Shown piece after piece: positions 53,254 to 62,168 of a stretch of 64,000 bases of DNA. This DNA is from Spirosoma sp. KCTC 42546 (GTDB lineage Bacteria > Bacteroidota > Bacteroidia > Cytophagales > Spirosomataceae), in assembly GCF_006965485.1 (NCBI RefSeq), contig NZ_CP041360.1:558001-622000 (forward strand), given 5' to 3'. How positions within the stretch are numbered: the stretch's first letter is position 1; every line of letters starts with the position of its first letter. The translations under genes and the position numbers were made by a program. The notes below the pieces were generated by a model. It saw only the letters and a program-made list of their open reading frames with translations. It was not told where the DNA came from and ran no database searches.

Positions 53254-54764
53254 ACACGTTTATTGATATAGATGCTGCCAATTCAAGTAGGGATTCTTCC
53301 GGGTCAGCCCGTACAATTCTGATTGTGGACGACATGCCCAATAATATCAGTGTATTGTTCGAGACATTAACCCGATTTAACTACAAAGTCCTGGTTGCCC
53401 GCGATGGAAAAAGCGCGATCGAGCAGGCCGGACTAGCGCAACCCGACCTGATTCTGCTGGATGTTATGATGCCCGGCATGGATGGGTTCGAAACCTGCCG
53501 TCGGCTGAAGCAGCTTGCATCAACGCAGACTATTCCGGTGATTTTCATGACGGCACTCTCCGAAACGATTGATAAAGTCAACGGCTTCAATATGGGAGCG
53601 GTAGATTACATTACCAAACCATTTCAGCTTCAGGAAGTCCTCGCCCGTATCCACACGCACCTGACCCTGCGCCAACTGCAACGGGAACTCGAAGAAGCCA
53701 ATGCCTTGCTGGAAAAGCGCGTCGCTGAACGAACGGAATCGTTGTCGAAAGCACTGGCCGAAGTGGAGCAGCTAAAGAATCAGCTACAGGCCGAGAATGC
53801 GTACCTGCGCGACGAGATTAAACAAACCCACAACTTCGAGGAAATCGTTAGCCAGAGTAAAGCATTTGGGAAAGTGCTTCGGCAGGTGGAACAGGTGGCC
53901 AATACCAGTACGTCGGTGCTGATTCTTGGCGAATCGGGTACCGGGAAGGAACTGTTGGCCCGAGCCGTCCATAATCGAAGCGGTCGGAAGAATCGGCCTT
54001 TAGTGAAGGTTAACTGTGCTGTATTACCGGCCACACTCATTGAAAGCGAGTTATTTGGGCACGAAAAAGGGGCCTTTACGGGTGCAACAAATCAGAAAAT
54101 CGGGCGATTTGAACTGGCCGACGGTGGGACAATTTTTCTGGATGAAATCGGCGAATTACCCATCGAGTTACAGGCCAAGTTGCTTAGGGTATTACAGGAA
54201 GGAGAGTTTGAGCGGGTGGGTAGCAATAAAACCATCAAGGTCAATGTCCGGTTGATTGCGGCTACGAATCGTGACCTCGAAAAAGAAGTGGGCCAAGGTC
54301 GTTTTCGGGAAGATTTGTATTACCGACTCAATGTCTTTCCTATCCAGAGTTTGCCCCTCCGCGAACGTAAAGACGACATTCCGCTGTTGGTACGGCATTT
54401 TTGCATAAAGCATGGCCCCAGCATTGGCCGCCAGATTGACGTGATTCCGCAGGATGTACTCGACATCCTGATGGCCTATCATTGGCCGGGTAATGTTCGG
54501 GAGCTGGAAAACGTAGTAGAGCGTTCACTGATTATTTCGTCGGGCCGGAAACTGGATCTCGGCGACTGGTCGGGCCGGAAAAGTATGGGACCCGCCAAAG
54601 CTGGATTATTGACGATGGAAGACTGCGAACGGAACCACATCATATCCGTGCTGGAGTATACCCGCTGGAAAGTGAGTGGAGAGAACGGAGCCGCAAAAAT
54701 CCTCGACATGATTCCCACCACGCTCGACTCCCGAATGAAAAAGTTAGGTATTCAGCGCCCATAA
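53250..54764 (+). CDS. Sigma-54-dependent response regulator (REC-AAA-Fis)
   Basis: 504 residues. Receiver about 22-140 (LILLDVMMPGMDGFE phospho-acceptor, ITKPFQLQEVL Lys), coiled coil 145-200, AAA+ domain about 205-440 with [33 protein letters not shown] and LYYRLNVFP, and a Fis-type HTH (GAAKILDMIPTTLDSRMKKL). It activates sigma-54 holoenzyme. A palindrome GTTACGA-TATT-TCGTAAC 90 bp downstream of the gene, ahead of the next operon, is a candidate binding site. Confidence 0.93.
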   Translation: MNTFIDIDAANSSRDSSGSARTILIVDDMPNNISVLFETLTRFNYKVLVARDGKSAIEQAGLAQPDLILLDVMMPGMDGFETCRRLKQLASTQTIPVIFMTALSETIDKVNGFNMGAVDYITKPFQLQEVLARIHTHLTLRQLQRELEEANALLEKRVAERTESLSKALAEVEQLKNQLQAENAYLRDEIKQTHNFEEIVSQSKAFGKVLRQVEQVANTSTSVLILGESGTGKELLARAVHNRSGRKNRPLVKVNCAVLPATLIESELFGHEKGAFTGATNQKIGRFELADGGTIFLDEIGELPIELQAKLLRVLQEGEFERVGSNKTIKVNVRLIAATNRDLEKEVGQGRFREDLYYRLNVFPIQSLPLRERKDDIPLLVRHFCIKHGPSIGRQIDVIPQDVLDILMAYHWPGNVRELENVVERSLIISSGRKLDLGDWSGRKSMGPAKAGLLTMEDCERNHIISVLEYTRWKVSGENGAAKILDMIPTTLDSRMKKLGIQRP

Positions 54765-54790
54765 GCAAGTAACAAGATTAATGCCGTACA

Positions 54791-54829
54791 CTACCCGTTG
54801 CCCCTCTATTCCATTGGCATCACGGGTAG
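54791..54829 (+). terminator. Stem-loop after the two-component operon
   Basis: CTACCCGTTGCC (54791-54802) pairs with GGCA and ACGGGTAG (54816-54829) across a 2 nt bulge. No T-run follows. Confidence 0.5.
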
Positions 54830-54856
54830 GCAGTATTATCACGATTTACCGGAACA

Positions 54857-54874
54857 GTTACGATATTTCGTAAC
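54857..54874. promoter_or_regulatory. Palindromic candidate enhancer site
   Basis: GTTACGA-TATT-TCGTAAC, a perfect 7 bp inverted repeat. It contains the 13-mer shared with 50697. It lies about 73 bp upstream of a sigma-54-like promoter, a normal distance for an NtrC-type activator. Confidence 0.45.
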
Positions 54875-54946
54875 TGCGTTTTCTGGCATATCGTTAAAAA
54901 TCAAATTAATGCTCTCATTAACAGGTAATTATATTTTTCAAAAAAC

Positions 54947-54962
54947 TGGTACAAGGCTTGAC
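54947..54962 (+). promoter_or_regulatory. Sigma-54-like -24/-12 promoter
   Basis: TGGTAC-AAGGC-TTGAC, compared with consensus TGGCAC-N5-TTGCA: two mismatches, correct spacing. It ends 29 bp before the ATG of the TANGO2-like gene. Confidence 0.45.
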
Positions 54963-54990
54963 TATATATGAGTAATCAAGAAGACGACTC

Positions 54991-55776
54991 ATGTGTACCG
55001 CAACTTACCTACCCTTTGGCCCGAATGGCTTTATCCTGACCCACAGCCGGGATGAAAAAGCTATTCGTCCGGCTGCTCACCCTCCAGGAACAGTTAACAT
55101 AGGTGAAACGGAGGTGACCTTCCCGCAGGACCCACAGGGACAGGGAACCTGGATTGCCTCGGGCCATCGTACTGGGTCATTCGTACAAACAGCCGTCTGC
55201 CTACTCAACGGCGGCTTTGTTTCCCATTTGCCCCAACCACCCTATCGACACAGCCGGGGCTTAGTTCCCCTACATTTTTTCACTTACCCGTCAATTGACG
55301 CTTTTGTTACGACCTATGATTTTAGTGGGATCGAGCCATTTACGCTGCTCATCGTTGAAGCAGGTGGACAGATGGGTCGCCGGTTGGTTGAACTTCGCTG
55401 GAATGGAAATCGGCTATTTATGCGCGAAAAAGATCCGGAGCAACCGAACATCTGGTCATCGGTAACGCTCTACAGTCCTGATGTAATTTGGAAACGGGAA
55501 GGCTGGTTCTGGGAGTGGTGTTACCACAATCCAAATCCACACGTAGACGATATCCGCCACTTTCACCAGTCTGCCGGAAGTGGCGATACCGAAAACGGCC
55601 TACTCATGAACCGCCAGGATGCCCTGCTAACGGTTAGCCTGACCAGCATTGTTCATCAGGATGAAGATGTAGCTCGGAAGGCCGATTGTCGGGCCAACCT
55701 ACCGATGATTTACGAAGATTTTAGTCAAAATCCATTCAGTCAACAAATCATCAGCCAGTCGTATGCAACCGCTTAG
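54991..55776 (+). CDS. TANGO2/NRDE-family protein
   Basis: 261 residues. Begins MCTATYLPFGPNGFILTHSRDE: the Cys at position 2 and the N/S-R-D-E motif define the NRDE (TANGO2) family, which has an Ntn-hydrolase-like fold. Further signatures are the GGT-like GTWIASGHRTG and VCLLNGGFVSHLPQPPYRHS. Eukaryotic TANGO2 is tied to lipid, heme and coenzyme A metabolism; the bacterial role is unknown. Its stop overlaps the ATP-grasp gene by 14 bp, and a CoaB-like gene follows. Confidence 0.88.
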   Translation: MCTATYLPFGPNGFILTHSRDEKAIRPAAHPPGTVNIGETEVTFPQDPQGQGTWIASGHRTGSFVQTAVCLLNGGFVSHLPQPPYRHSRGLVPLHFFTYPSIDAFVTTYDFSGIEPFTLLIVEAGGQMGRRLVELRWNGNRLFMREKDPEQPNIWSSVTLYSPDVIWKREGWFWEWCYHNPNPHVDDIRHFHQSAGSGDTENGLLMNRQDALLTVSLTSIVHQDEDVARKADCRANLPMIYEDFSQNPFSQQIISQSYATA

Positions 55777-56878
55777 TGCACCCCGGCAACGTTCCGATAT
55801 CCGTACTTCAGCTCGTTTCCGGGAAATGTTGCTGCAGTATTTGCCCCAAATTCGGCTCGATAGCCCATTTTTCATTCGTCTGCGGCACTGGGAGTACTGG
55901 CCGTTTGAAGTCGTTTACCTGCCCATATTTTTTTACTATATCTGGTTGTCGATTAAAGCGCGTTCGTTGTTTTTCTTCTCGGCTTCGAATCCATTCATTG
56001 AAACCGGTGGCTTGTTGGGTGAATCAAAAGCCGGTATCCTGGATAGCATCAGTGATGAATTCAAGCCGATAACCCTGTTCGTCCCCGCCTTAACACCGAT
56101 CTATTCAGTAGTTGATCAGGTACATGAGCGTGGGTTGACATACCCACTCATTGCCAAGCCTAACGTGGGCGAACGCGGCTGGCGAGTGGAGAAAATTGAG
56201 AGCCAGGGAGACTTAATCAACTACCTCCAAAGTAACTCCGTTGATTTTCTCATTCAGGAATATGTTGACGAACCGCTCGAATTGGGGGTCTTTTATTATC
56301 GAATGCCGGGGCAGGAACAAGGCGTCGTATCCTCTATCGTGCAGAAAGAATTTCTGGCTATACGGGGCAATGGTCGCGATTGTATAGAAAATCTAATCAG
56401 CCAAAACGAGCGAGCTATCCTTCAACTTCCCGCCCTGACCGCCAAATACGGCAATCGTTTTCACGAAATACTGCCCCCAGGCGAAACGCTCACGCTGGTA
56501 TCCATCGGCAATCATTGTAAAGGGACCAAATTCCTGAATGCCAACCACCTGATTACGCCTGAACTGACTCGTGTATTCGACCATATTAGCCAATCCATCG
56601 ACGGTTTCTACTTTGGTCGTTATGACCTGCGCTGCCGGAGTGTGGCCGATTTGTACGCGGGTAAGCACATTCGGATTCTGGAGTTGAATGGGGCCGGGGC
56701 AGAGCCAGCGCACATCTACCAGCCGGGCTTTTCGCTTTGGGAAGCCTACCGGGTACTGTTTCATCACTGGCGGGTACTGTATGACATCAGCCGCGAAAAC
56801 CACCGCCGGGGGGTAGCTTATATGACACTTGACGCAGCGGTTCAGATTTGGAATCGTACCAGAAAGAATAAAATGTAA
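55763..56878 (+). CDS. ATP-grasp-family protein
   Basis: 371 residues. An N-terminal hydrophobic stretch (VVYLPIFFYYIWLSIKARSL, about 50-70) precedes NPFIETGGLLGESK. The ATP-grasp core covers about 95-340: YPLIAKPNVGERGWRVEKI (phosphate-binding strand), FLIQEYVDEPLELGVFYY (hinge), FGRYDLRC and ILELNGAGAEPAHIY (metal-binding Glu/Asn). It should ligate a carboxylate to an amine or thiol with ATP; the substrate is unknown. It is translationally coupled to the TANGO2-like gene. Confidence 0.8.
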   Translation: MQPLSAPRQRSDIRTSARFREMLLQYLPQIRLDSPFFIRLRHWEYWPFEVVYLPIFFYYIWLSIKARSLFFFSASNPFIETGGLLGESKAGILDSISDEFKPITLFVPALTPIYSVVDQVHERGLTYPLIAKPNVGERGWRVEKIESQGDLINYLQSNSVDFLIQEYVDEPLELGVFYYRMPGQEQGVVSSIVQKEFLAIRGNGRDCIENLISQNERAILQLPALTAKYGNRFHEILPPGETLTLVSIGNHCKGTKFLNANHLITPELTRVFDHISQSIDGFYFGRYDLRCRSVADLYAGKHIRILELNGAGAEPAHIYQPGFSLWEAYRVLFHHWRVLYDISRENHRRGVAYMTLDAAVQIWNRTRKNKM

Positions 56879-56942
56879 GAGGTTATTCGTTGGAAATTAA
56901 GTAGTTGTGAATACCATAGCGCCAATAATCTTATAACCAGAA

Positions 56943-57638
56943 ATGAATTCGCTGTTTTCACCTGTCAATACAGATTTAACCGGCCTAACCGTCCTTCTGA
57001 CGGCTGGCCCCACGCAGGAAGCCATTGACCCAGTGCGGTATATTAGTAACCATTCGACCGGCAAAATGGGCTATGCGCTGGCCGAGGTACTGGCCGAACG
57101 CGGGGCGCGGGTTACTCTTGTGAGTGGGCCTACAAATCAGACTACGCAACATCCGGCCATTACAGTTGTGCATGTTCGATCGGCGGCTGAGATGTATGCC
57201 GCCTGCCTTCATCACTTCCCCAGGGTTAGGCTTACCGTATTGGCCGCAGCCGTTGCAGATTACACACCGAAGGTGGTTGCCAACCAAAAAATCAAGAAGA
57301 AGGAGGCCGAATTTCGCCTGGAACTCGTCAAGACGGTGGACATTGCGGCCAGCCTGGGTCAGCAAAAACGGGAGAACCAGTTTATGGTTGGTTTCGCCCT
57401 GGAAACCGATAATGAACTAGCGAATGCCCAGGCGAAACTGGTTAGCAAAAATTTAGACCTCATTGTGCTTAACTCGCTTAGAGATAAGGGAGCAGCCTTC
57501 GGTCATGATACGAACCAGATAACCCTTATCCATCGAAACGGTGCCATTCACCGATTCGGGTTGAAATCAAAGCGGGCCGTCGCTTGTGACATCGCCGATC
57601 AACTAAGCACGACATTACTAGTACCTGAATCCATATAG
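56943..57638 (+). CDS. Stand-alone phosphopantothenoylcysteine synthetase domain (CoaB-like)
   Basis: 231 residues corresponding to only the C-terminal half of CoaBC. LTAGPTQEAIDPVRYISNHS and GKMGYALAEVLAERGA form the nucleotide-binding start; AAAVADYTPKVVANQKIKKK carries the conserved A-D and K-x-K-K; FALETDNELANAQAKLVSKN is the C-terminal dimer/acyl region. It should join 4'-phosphopantothenate to cysteine using CTP. The decarboxylase (CoaC) half is absent, so it either works with another protein or has a new role. It follows the ATP-grasp gene by 64 bp. Confidence 0.85.
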   Translation: MNSLFSPVNTDLTGLTVLLTAGPTQEAIDPVRYISNHSTGKMGYALAEVLAERGARVTLVSGPTNQTTQHPAITVVHVRSAAEMYAACLHHFPRVRLTVLAAAVADYTPKVVANQKIKKKEAEFRLELVKTVDIAASLGQQKRENQFMVGFALETDNELANAQAKLVSKNLDLIVLNSLRDKGAAFGHDTNQITLIHRNGAIHRFGLKSKRAVACDIADQLSTTLLVPESI

Positions 57639-57664
57639 ACAATTCATCAAAAACACAGATAACC

Positions 57665-58186
57665 ATGAATCGACAATCAATTTTTCAGAGCATAGCTGGG
57701 TTACTACTCATCGGTTCCACTGCGCTTGCACTAGCCGCTTTCGGGCCAACAAGTCATCGTAATGTCATCGAAAAGCCATCGCTCCGGGCGAATCCACGCC
57801 GGGTAGAAAAAACGGAAGCAGAGTGGAAGAAAATACTAACCCCCGACCAGTTTGCTGTAACGCGAAAACAAGGTACCGAACGACCCTACAGCAGCCCCCT
57901 GGCCAGCAACCACGAACACGGTACCTATCGCTGCATTTGCTGCCACGAACCACTGTTTAGTTCGGATACCAAATTTGAGTCGGGAACGGGCTGGCCAAGT
58001 TTCTACACCCCACTCCATAAAAACGTCATAAAAGACCTTACCGACGCTAGTCACGGTATGGTTCGGACAGAAGTACAATGTGCGGTGTGTGATGCCCATT
58101 TGGGTCACGTTTTTGAGGATGGGCCTGCACCAACTGGCCTGCGTTACTGCATGAACGGGGTAGCCTTAGAATTTATCAAAAAATAG
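57665..58186 (+). CDS. msrB: Methionine-R-sulfoxide reductase MsrB, exported
   Basis: 173 residues. Signal-like N-terminus (about 1-27), so periplasmic. Structural zinc ligands CICC and CAVC, the GTGWPSFYTPL active-site loop, THGMVRTEV-type SHGMVRTEVQ, HLGHVFEDGPAPTGLRYCMN with the catalytic Cys. Reduces methionine-R-sulfoxide in proteins. Followed 17 bp later by msrA in the same orientation, giving a periplasmic protein-repair pair. Confidence 0.95.
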   Translation: MNRQSIFQSIAGLLLIGSTALALAAFGPTSHRNVIEKPSLRANPRRVEKTEAEWKKILTPDQFAVTRKQGTERPYSSPLASNHEHGTYRCICCHEPLFSSDTKFESGTGWPSFYTPLHKNVIKDLTDASHGMVRTEVQCAVCDAHLGHVFEDGPAPTGLRYCMNGVALEFIKK

Positions 58187-58202
58187 TAAACGAACAGAGA
58201 TC

Positions 58203-58847
58203 ATGCGATTTAGTCAAATTTTCATACTCGGATTCTGGCTGTTGACGAGCTGTACACAGGCCCAGGATTTAGACACGACACCTGCCCGCTTACCCAAACT
58301 AAAACCCGGTGAGGCTGTGGCTACGTTTGCTGGAGGTTGTTTTTGGGCGCAGGAAGAAGGTTTCAACCAGCTTAAGGGTGTTCGGGAGGTTGTTTCGGGT
58401 TATTCAGGAGGCAATGTTCCCAACCCGACCTATCAGGAGGTAGGTACTGATGTGACGGGGCATGCCGAATCTGTGCAGGTATATTATGACCCGACGGTGA
58501 TTAGTTACCGCGATTTGCTTGATGCGTTCTTCGCCGGGCACGACCCAACGACACTCAACCGACAAGGCCCTGATGTAGGACGAGATTATCGTTCGGTAGC
58601 GTTTTATCGTACACCTGCCGAAAAACAGGAAATTCTTGCAGCTATCCAACGGGTTAATGCGTCAAAGCACTACGACAATCCGGTTGTAACGGAGGTAGTG
58701 CCGTTCAATGTGTTTTATCCTGCCGAAAAATACCATCAGCACTACTGCCAGTTGCACCCAAACCAGCCTTATATCCAGCACGTATCGCTACCCAAGGTAG
58801 AAAAGCTGCGCCATGCTATGAAGGGCAAATTGAAACGGGAAGGTTAG
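58203..58847 (+). CDS. msrA: Methionine-S-sulfoxide reductase MsrA, lipoprotein
   Basis: 214 residues. Lipoprotein signal ending LTSC (Cys17). Catalytic loop AGGCFWAQEEGFNQLKGV, then GYSGGNVPNPTYQEVGTDVT with GHAESVQV, and HYCQLHPNQPYI. Reduces methionine-S-sulfoxide. The unusual GGCFW-AQEE-GF (rather than GGCFWG) is a mild deviation common in such paralogs. Last gene of the TANGO2-ATP-grasp-CoaB-MsrB-MsrA run. Confidence 0.95.
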   Translation: MRFSQIFILGFWLLTSCTQAQDLDTTPARLPKLKPGEAVATFAGGCFWAQEEGFNQLKGVREVVSGYSGGNVPNPTYQEVGTDVTGHAESVQVYYDPTVISYRDLLDAFFAGHDPTTLNRQGPDVGRDYRSVAFYRTPAEKQEILAAIQRVNASKHYDNPVVTEVVPFNVFYPAEKYHQHYCQLHPNQPYIQHVSLPKVEKLRHAMKGKLKREG

Positions 58848-58863
58848 TGGGTTACTAATTGGC

Positions 58864-58912
58864 ACCTGTGTTTTTGTCATTCCGAGAAACGAGGAATGAC
58901 AAAAACACAGGT
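58864..58912. terminator. Perfect 20 bp stem-loop after msrA
   Basis: Arms 58864-58883 and 58893-58912 are exact complements (ACCTGTGTTTTTGTCATTCC on the left), loop GAGAAACGA. The CATTCCGAG...GAGGAATG centre is of a kind widespread in extragenic palindromes. It closes the operon. Confidence 0.7.
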
Positions 58913-58929
58913 AACTAAACACCATTTCT

Positions 58930-59724
58930 ATGAATGAATTAAATCAAGCTGATAAAACGCTGCACAGTCTGGCCCAATTGATTGCCCTGACGGGTATGCA
59001 GTGGCTGCCTATCCTTGCCGATGACAGCCAAACGAATATGGCCTGGAACAGCAAACTACACCGGCTGGAGGGCCGACCGTTTGTTTGTAAGGGTCAGCAA
59101 GTTCGATTGGTCATCAATACAACAACGTTTACATTCTACTTTGTAGATGACCTCGAACAGGTTTTGGCTTCATTTTTACCTGAAAACAGAACCCCCGTTG
59201 ATGCGGCTGCCTGGTGGAAACATCAGATGCAGACATGGGGGATTTCTGAAATTCGGGCAGTAAACTACCAGTTGGATCAAGACCCTGTTGACCCTCAAAC
59301 CGTCTACAAGCCAACGGGATTGACCGAATGGACTACGTGGCGAACGATAGCGAATACCGCCTTGCAGCAATTGAATGGGTGGAGTGGTCGAGCGAGCGAA
59401 GTCAGGATTTGGCCGCATCACTTCGATACAGGCATTTACTACTCACAAACGGATGCCAACGGCCAGGAGAAAGCCGCCATTTGGGCGGGCTATGCCATTG
59501 CCGATGCCCTGTGCAATGAGCCTTATTTTTACCTGTCGGGCTACAACAGTATGCAACCCATCGACTTCGCCAGTGCACCAGCTCTATCGGTAGGTGAGTG
59601 GCGAACTACGTCGGATTGGAACGGAGCACTGCTGCCAATCTCAGCCAGTAAGAATGCCGAATCCATTGCCGTATTCTTTCAGGAAAGTTATAGCTGGCTT
59701 GATAAGCAACTGTTAAACAGGTAA
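58930..59724 (+). CDS. Conserved-type hypothetical protein (264 aa)
   Basis: Soluble, no signal peptide. Two halves: N-terminal MQWLPILADDSQTNMAW and a strand-rich middle (VRLVINTTTFTFYFVD); C-terminal half contains EVRIWPHHFDTGIYYSQ, AAIWAGYAIADALCNEPYFY and WNGALLPIS. The W-P-H-H-F-D motif followed by a tyrosine/tryptophan-rich region is the most distinctive part and could bind metal. No family recognised with confidence. It begins a plus-strand run with the DM13 lipoprotein 4 bp after its stop. Confidence 0.65.
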   Translation: MNELNQADKTLHSLAQLIALTGMQWLPILADDSQTNMAWNSKLHRLEGRPFVCKGQQVRLVINTTTFTFYFVDDLEQVLASFLPENRTPVDAAAWWKHQMQTWGISEIRAVNYQLDQDPVDPQTVYKPTGLTEWTTWRTIANTALQQLNGWSGRASEVRIWPHHFDTGIYYSQTDANGQEKAAIWAGYAIADALCNEPYFYLSGYNSMQPIDFASAPALSVGEWRTTSDWNGALLPISASKNAESIAVFFQESYSWLDKQLLNR

Positions 59725-59728
59725 AACT

Positions 59729-60178
59729 ATGAAACAAATACTGTCGCTCAGCTTTTTGCTGGCCTTGTTAGGTAGTGGATGCGTAAAAGACAAAGATCTG
59801 GTTCCATTAGGAAGCGCAGGAACACCCGTTAGCGTTGTTGATCCGGCCCAGACATTCGACAAAACCGGACAGCAATTGCATGCTTCGGGAACGTTTCAGA
59901 ATGGTGTTCACACGGTGAGTGGAACGGTAAAGCTCTATGAACGTAACGGCAAACAAACGCTGGTATTTGAAGGATTTCGGAGTGACACCGGCCCCGACTT
60001 ACGTATCTATTTAGCCACCGATACGCAAGCGAGTAGCTTTACAGAAGTCAGTATGCTAACCGCTACCGGCAACTTTTTTGTAGACGTCCCGGCGGGTGTT
60101 TCGCTCAGCCAACAGCGATTCGTGCTCATCTGGTGTAAACGATTTGCCGTGCATTTTGGGAATGCAGAGCTGAAGTGA
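59729..60178 (+). CDS. DM13-domain lipoprotein
   Basis: 149 residues. Lipoprotein signal ending GSGC (Cys18). DM13 domain about 50-148: HTVSGTVKLYERNG, LVFEGFRSDTGPDLRIYLAT and RFVLIWCKRFAVHFGNAEL with the conserved Trp-Cys. DM13 domains are extracellular, proposed to take part in redox or cytochrome-like reactions via that Cys. Only 4 bp from the upstream gene. Confidence 0.88.
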   Translation: MKQILSLSFLLALLGSGCVKDKDLVPLGSAGTPVSVVDPAQTFDKTGQQLHASGTFQNGVHTVSGTVKLYERNGKQTLVFEGFRSDTGPDLRIYLATDTQASSFTEVSMLTATGNFFVDVPAGVSLSQQRFVLIWCKRFAVHFGNAELK

Positions 60179-60313
60179 ACTACCTATATAGTAGAGATTA
60201 AACACAGAGAACACTGAGCCAAAACAGAGATGCACAGAGAACATAGAAAAACGCTAAGCACGCTGTATACCAACTTTTTTGATCCGTTGGAACTACCCTT
60301 TAAAAAACAACCG

Positions 60314-61237
60314 ATGAAAAACCGTACTACGATTTATCTGGCTACAGCCCTGCTACTTTTGGTAAGCAAACTACCCGCTCTTGCGCAGGGCTGTAGCGAT
60401 GCTGGCTTTTGCACCATTGGCAGCCTTAAACAGCATGGGCCAACGGACAACAAGGGACAAAAAATTACTCTGTTGCTGCCCGTTGGCCTTGGCGACGAAG
60501 CGGTTTTTGTATTTGCGCCCGGCATTCAATACGACAATCAACTGTCGGCCAAGTGGGCCATTCAGGCAAAGCTGACGGGTAATTATGCAAGTGGTAATTT
60601 AGGCAGTGCTACAGGCCCAGGGGATATTTTTCTGTCGAGTACCTACTCGATCCCCACCAAAGCCAAATGGGCAACCTCGTTGACCCTTGGTACGAAACTC
60701 CCCCTGGATCGGGGAAATCTGAAAGCCAATGGGCAGCCGCTGCCAATGCAATATCAGAGCAGTTTAGGGACCGTCGATTTGATAACGGGGCTTTCGGTAA
60801 GTAATAGCAAATGGCAATTTTCGGCAGGCTGGCAGCAACCACTCACCGGGGTCAATGACAATGCATTCTTACCCGGTTCGAGTCCAAAGCCTGAAGCGCC
60901 TGCTTACCCACCCTCCAACCAATTTAATCGTAAGGCCGACGTATTGGCACGAGTTGCTTACACCTGGGCGATTACTGATCAGTTGAGTCTGAATGGTGGA
61001 TTGCTAGGCATTTATCACCTGGGCGAAGATGGGTATACAGATGCAGGCGGAAAACAACTATACATTGCTGGCTCACAGGGCCTTACCCTGAACGCAACGA
61101 TTGCAGCCTGGTGGACGGTTAACCCAAAAATGCGGATTGGTTTTACGGCGGGTACTCCACTGGTAACCCGTGAAGTTCGGCCGGATGGTCTTACCCGAAG
61201 TATTGTTTTTGCCCCTGAAATTAGCTGGCTTTTCTAA
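60314..61237 (+). CDS. Outer membrane beta-barrel protein, transporter-like
   Basis: 307 residues from ATG 60314, which gives a proper signal peptide (MKNRTTIYLATALLLLVSKL, ending ALAQ); the longer frame would start inside the CACAGAG repeat. The mature part is a run of amphipathic strands with aromatic ends (VFVFAPGIQYDNQLSAKWAI, GDIFLSSTYSI, WQFSAGWQQPLTG) and ends on Phe, as outer-membrane barrels do. Two Cys near the start may form a disulphide. Substrate unknown. The DM13 lipoprotein precedes it. Confidence 0.75.
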   Translation: MKNRTTIYLATALLLLVSKLPALAQGCSDAGFCTIGSLKQHGPTDNKGQKITLLLPVGLGDEAVFVFAPGIQYDNQLSAKWAIQAKLTGNYASGNLGSATGPGDIFLSSTYSIPTKAKWATSLTLGTKLPLDRGNLKANGQPLPMQYQSSLGTVDLITGLSVSNSKWQFSAGWQQPLTGVNDNAFLPGSSPKPEAPAYPPSNQFNRKADVLARVAYTWAITDQLSLNGGLLGIYHLGEDGYTDAGGKQLYIAGSQGLTLNATIAAWWTVNPKMRIGFTAGTPLVTREVRPDGLTRSIVFAPEISWLF

Positions 61238-61264
61238 GCAAGTTTATTCGTCTTCACGAAAAGA

Positions 61265-62018
61265 ATGTCACTTCTTACCCGCCTAATAACCGCTACGCTG
61301 GTAAGCGGGTTGACCATTATTGCCCATGCGCAGCCAGATAGCCTAAGCCAACCGGGGCTCAAACGTAATGTGCCACTAAATGAGCAGCGTGATGTACTGG
61401 GTGTAGCTCGTAAGCTACTCCCATTTTTGCACCTGAAAAACGAGGCCGATGCGGTTACGTTGCCTGTCTGTCGTATGTTCGTCTGGGTATTACCCGAAGG
61501 AGGCTATTCCCTGCAAACCCGACTTTTGGTCGAAATTCAGGGCAACATCGCCTATCGACGTCCGGGGGCTAATGTGTCGACGATTATTCCGGCCGTAGCC
61601 TACTCGCAGAATCACCAGCTCTTTTTTGCTACCCGACTCAATAGCTGGACACGTAACAATCGTTTCAACTAGGTGGACGATGTTCGGCTGTAAAAATAGC
61701 CTCAGGCTACATTGACAGTATGAGAATTCGGGGCGAGGCTAGAGACAAGGCCGTTTTAGAGGTCGCAATTTTCTGTATCAGGAAGCCGAATACCGATTCC
61801 CTATTGCCCGAAACCGACTTCTGGGTGGGGTTTTATTTGTCAATAACCAGATAGCCGCTGAAGCACTCACCAATCGGCTCGGCCCAATCGCTCCTGGTGT
61901 GGGGGCGGGACTTCGCCTAACGACCAATAAATTCTCCCGCCTAAATCTGGCCATTGATTATGGCTTCGGATTAAATGGCTCGCAGGGCTTTTTCTTCAAC
62001 TTCGGCGAGTTTTTCTGA
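61265..62018 (+). pseudogene. Degraded BamA/TamA-family outer membrane protein gene
   Basis: The first 135 codons give a signal peptide, LPFLHLKNEAD and the strands typical of the two-thirds point of such barrels (FATRLNSWTRNNRFN); the frame then has several stops (VDDVRL and following words still fit the family). From about 61755 another frame gives the family C-terminus: RGRGNFLYQEAEYRFPIAR-like words, APGVGAGLRLTTNKFSRLNL and AIDYGFGLNGSQGFFFNFGE, ending Phe-Phe at 62018. At least one frameshift, several stops and an internal deletion. Confidence 0.8.
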
Positions 62019-62168
62019 CTGTCTTGTCCTGGAATTTATTGGGACATTTTCGTGGACGATTTTTTATAACCCGCATTGAAACCAGCCGATTCTGCAAGCA
62101 ACTATGAGCGGATTCAGGCTATGTCAACCACCAGTGTCATCTCATGTCTTCATAAATACAATGACAGT

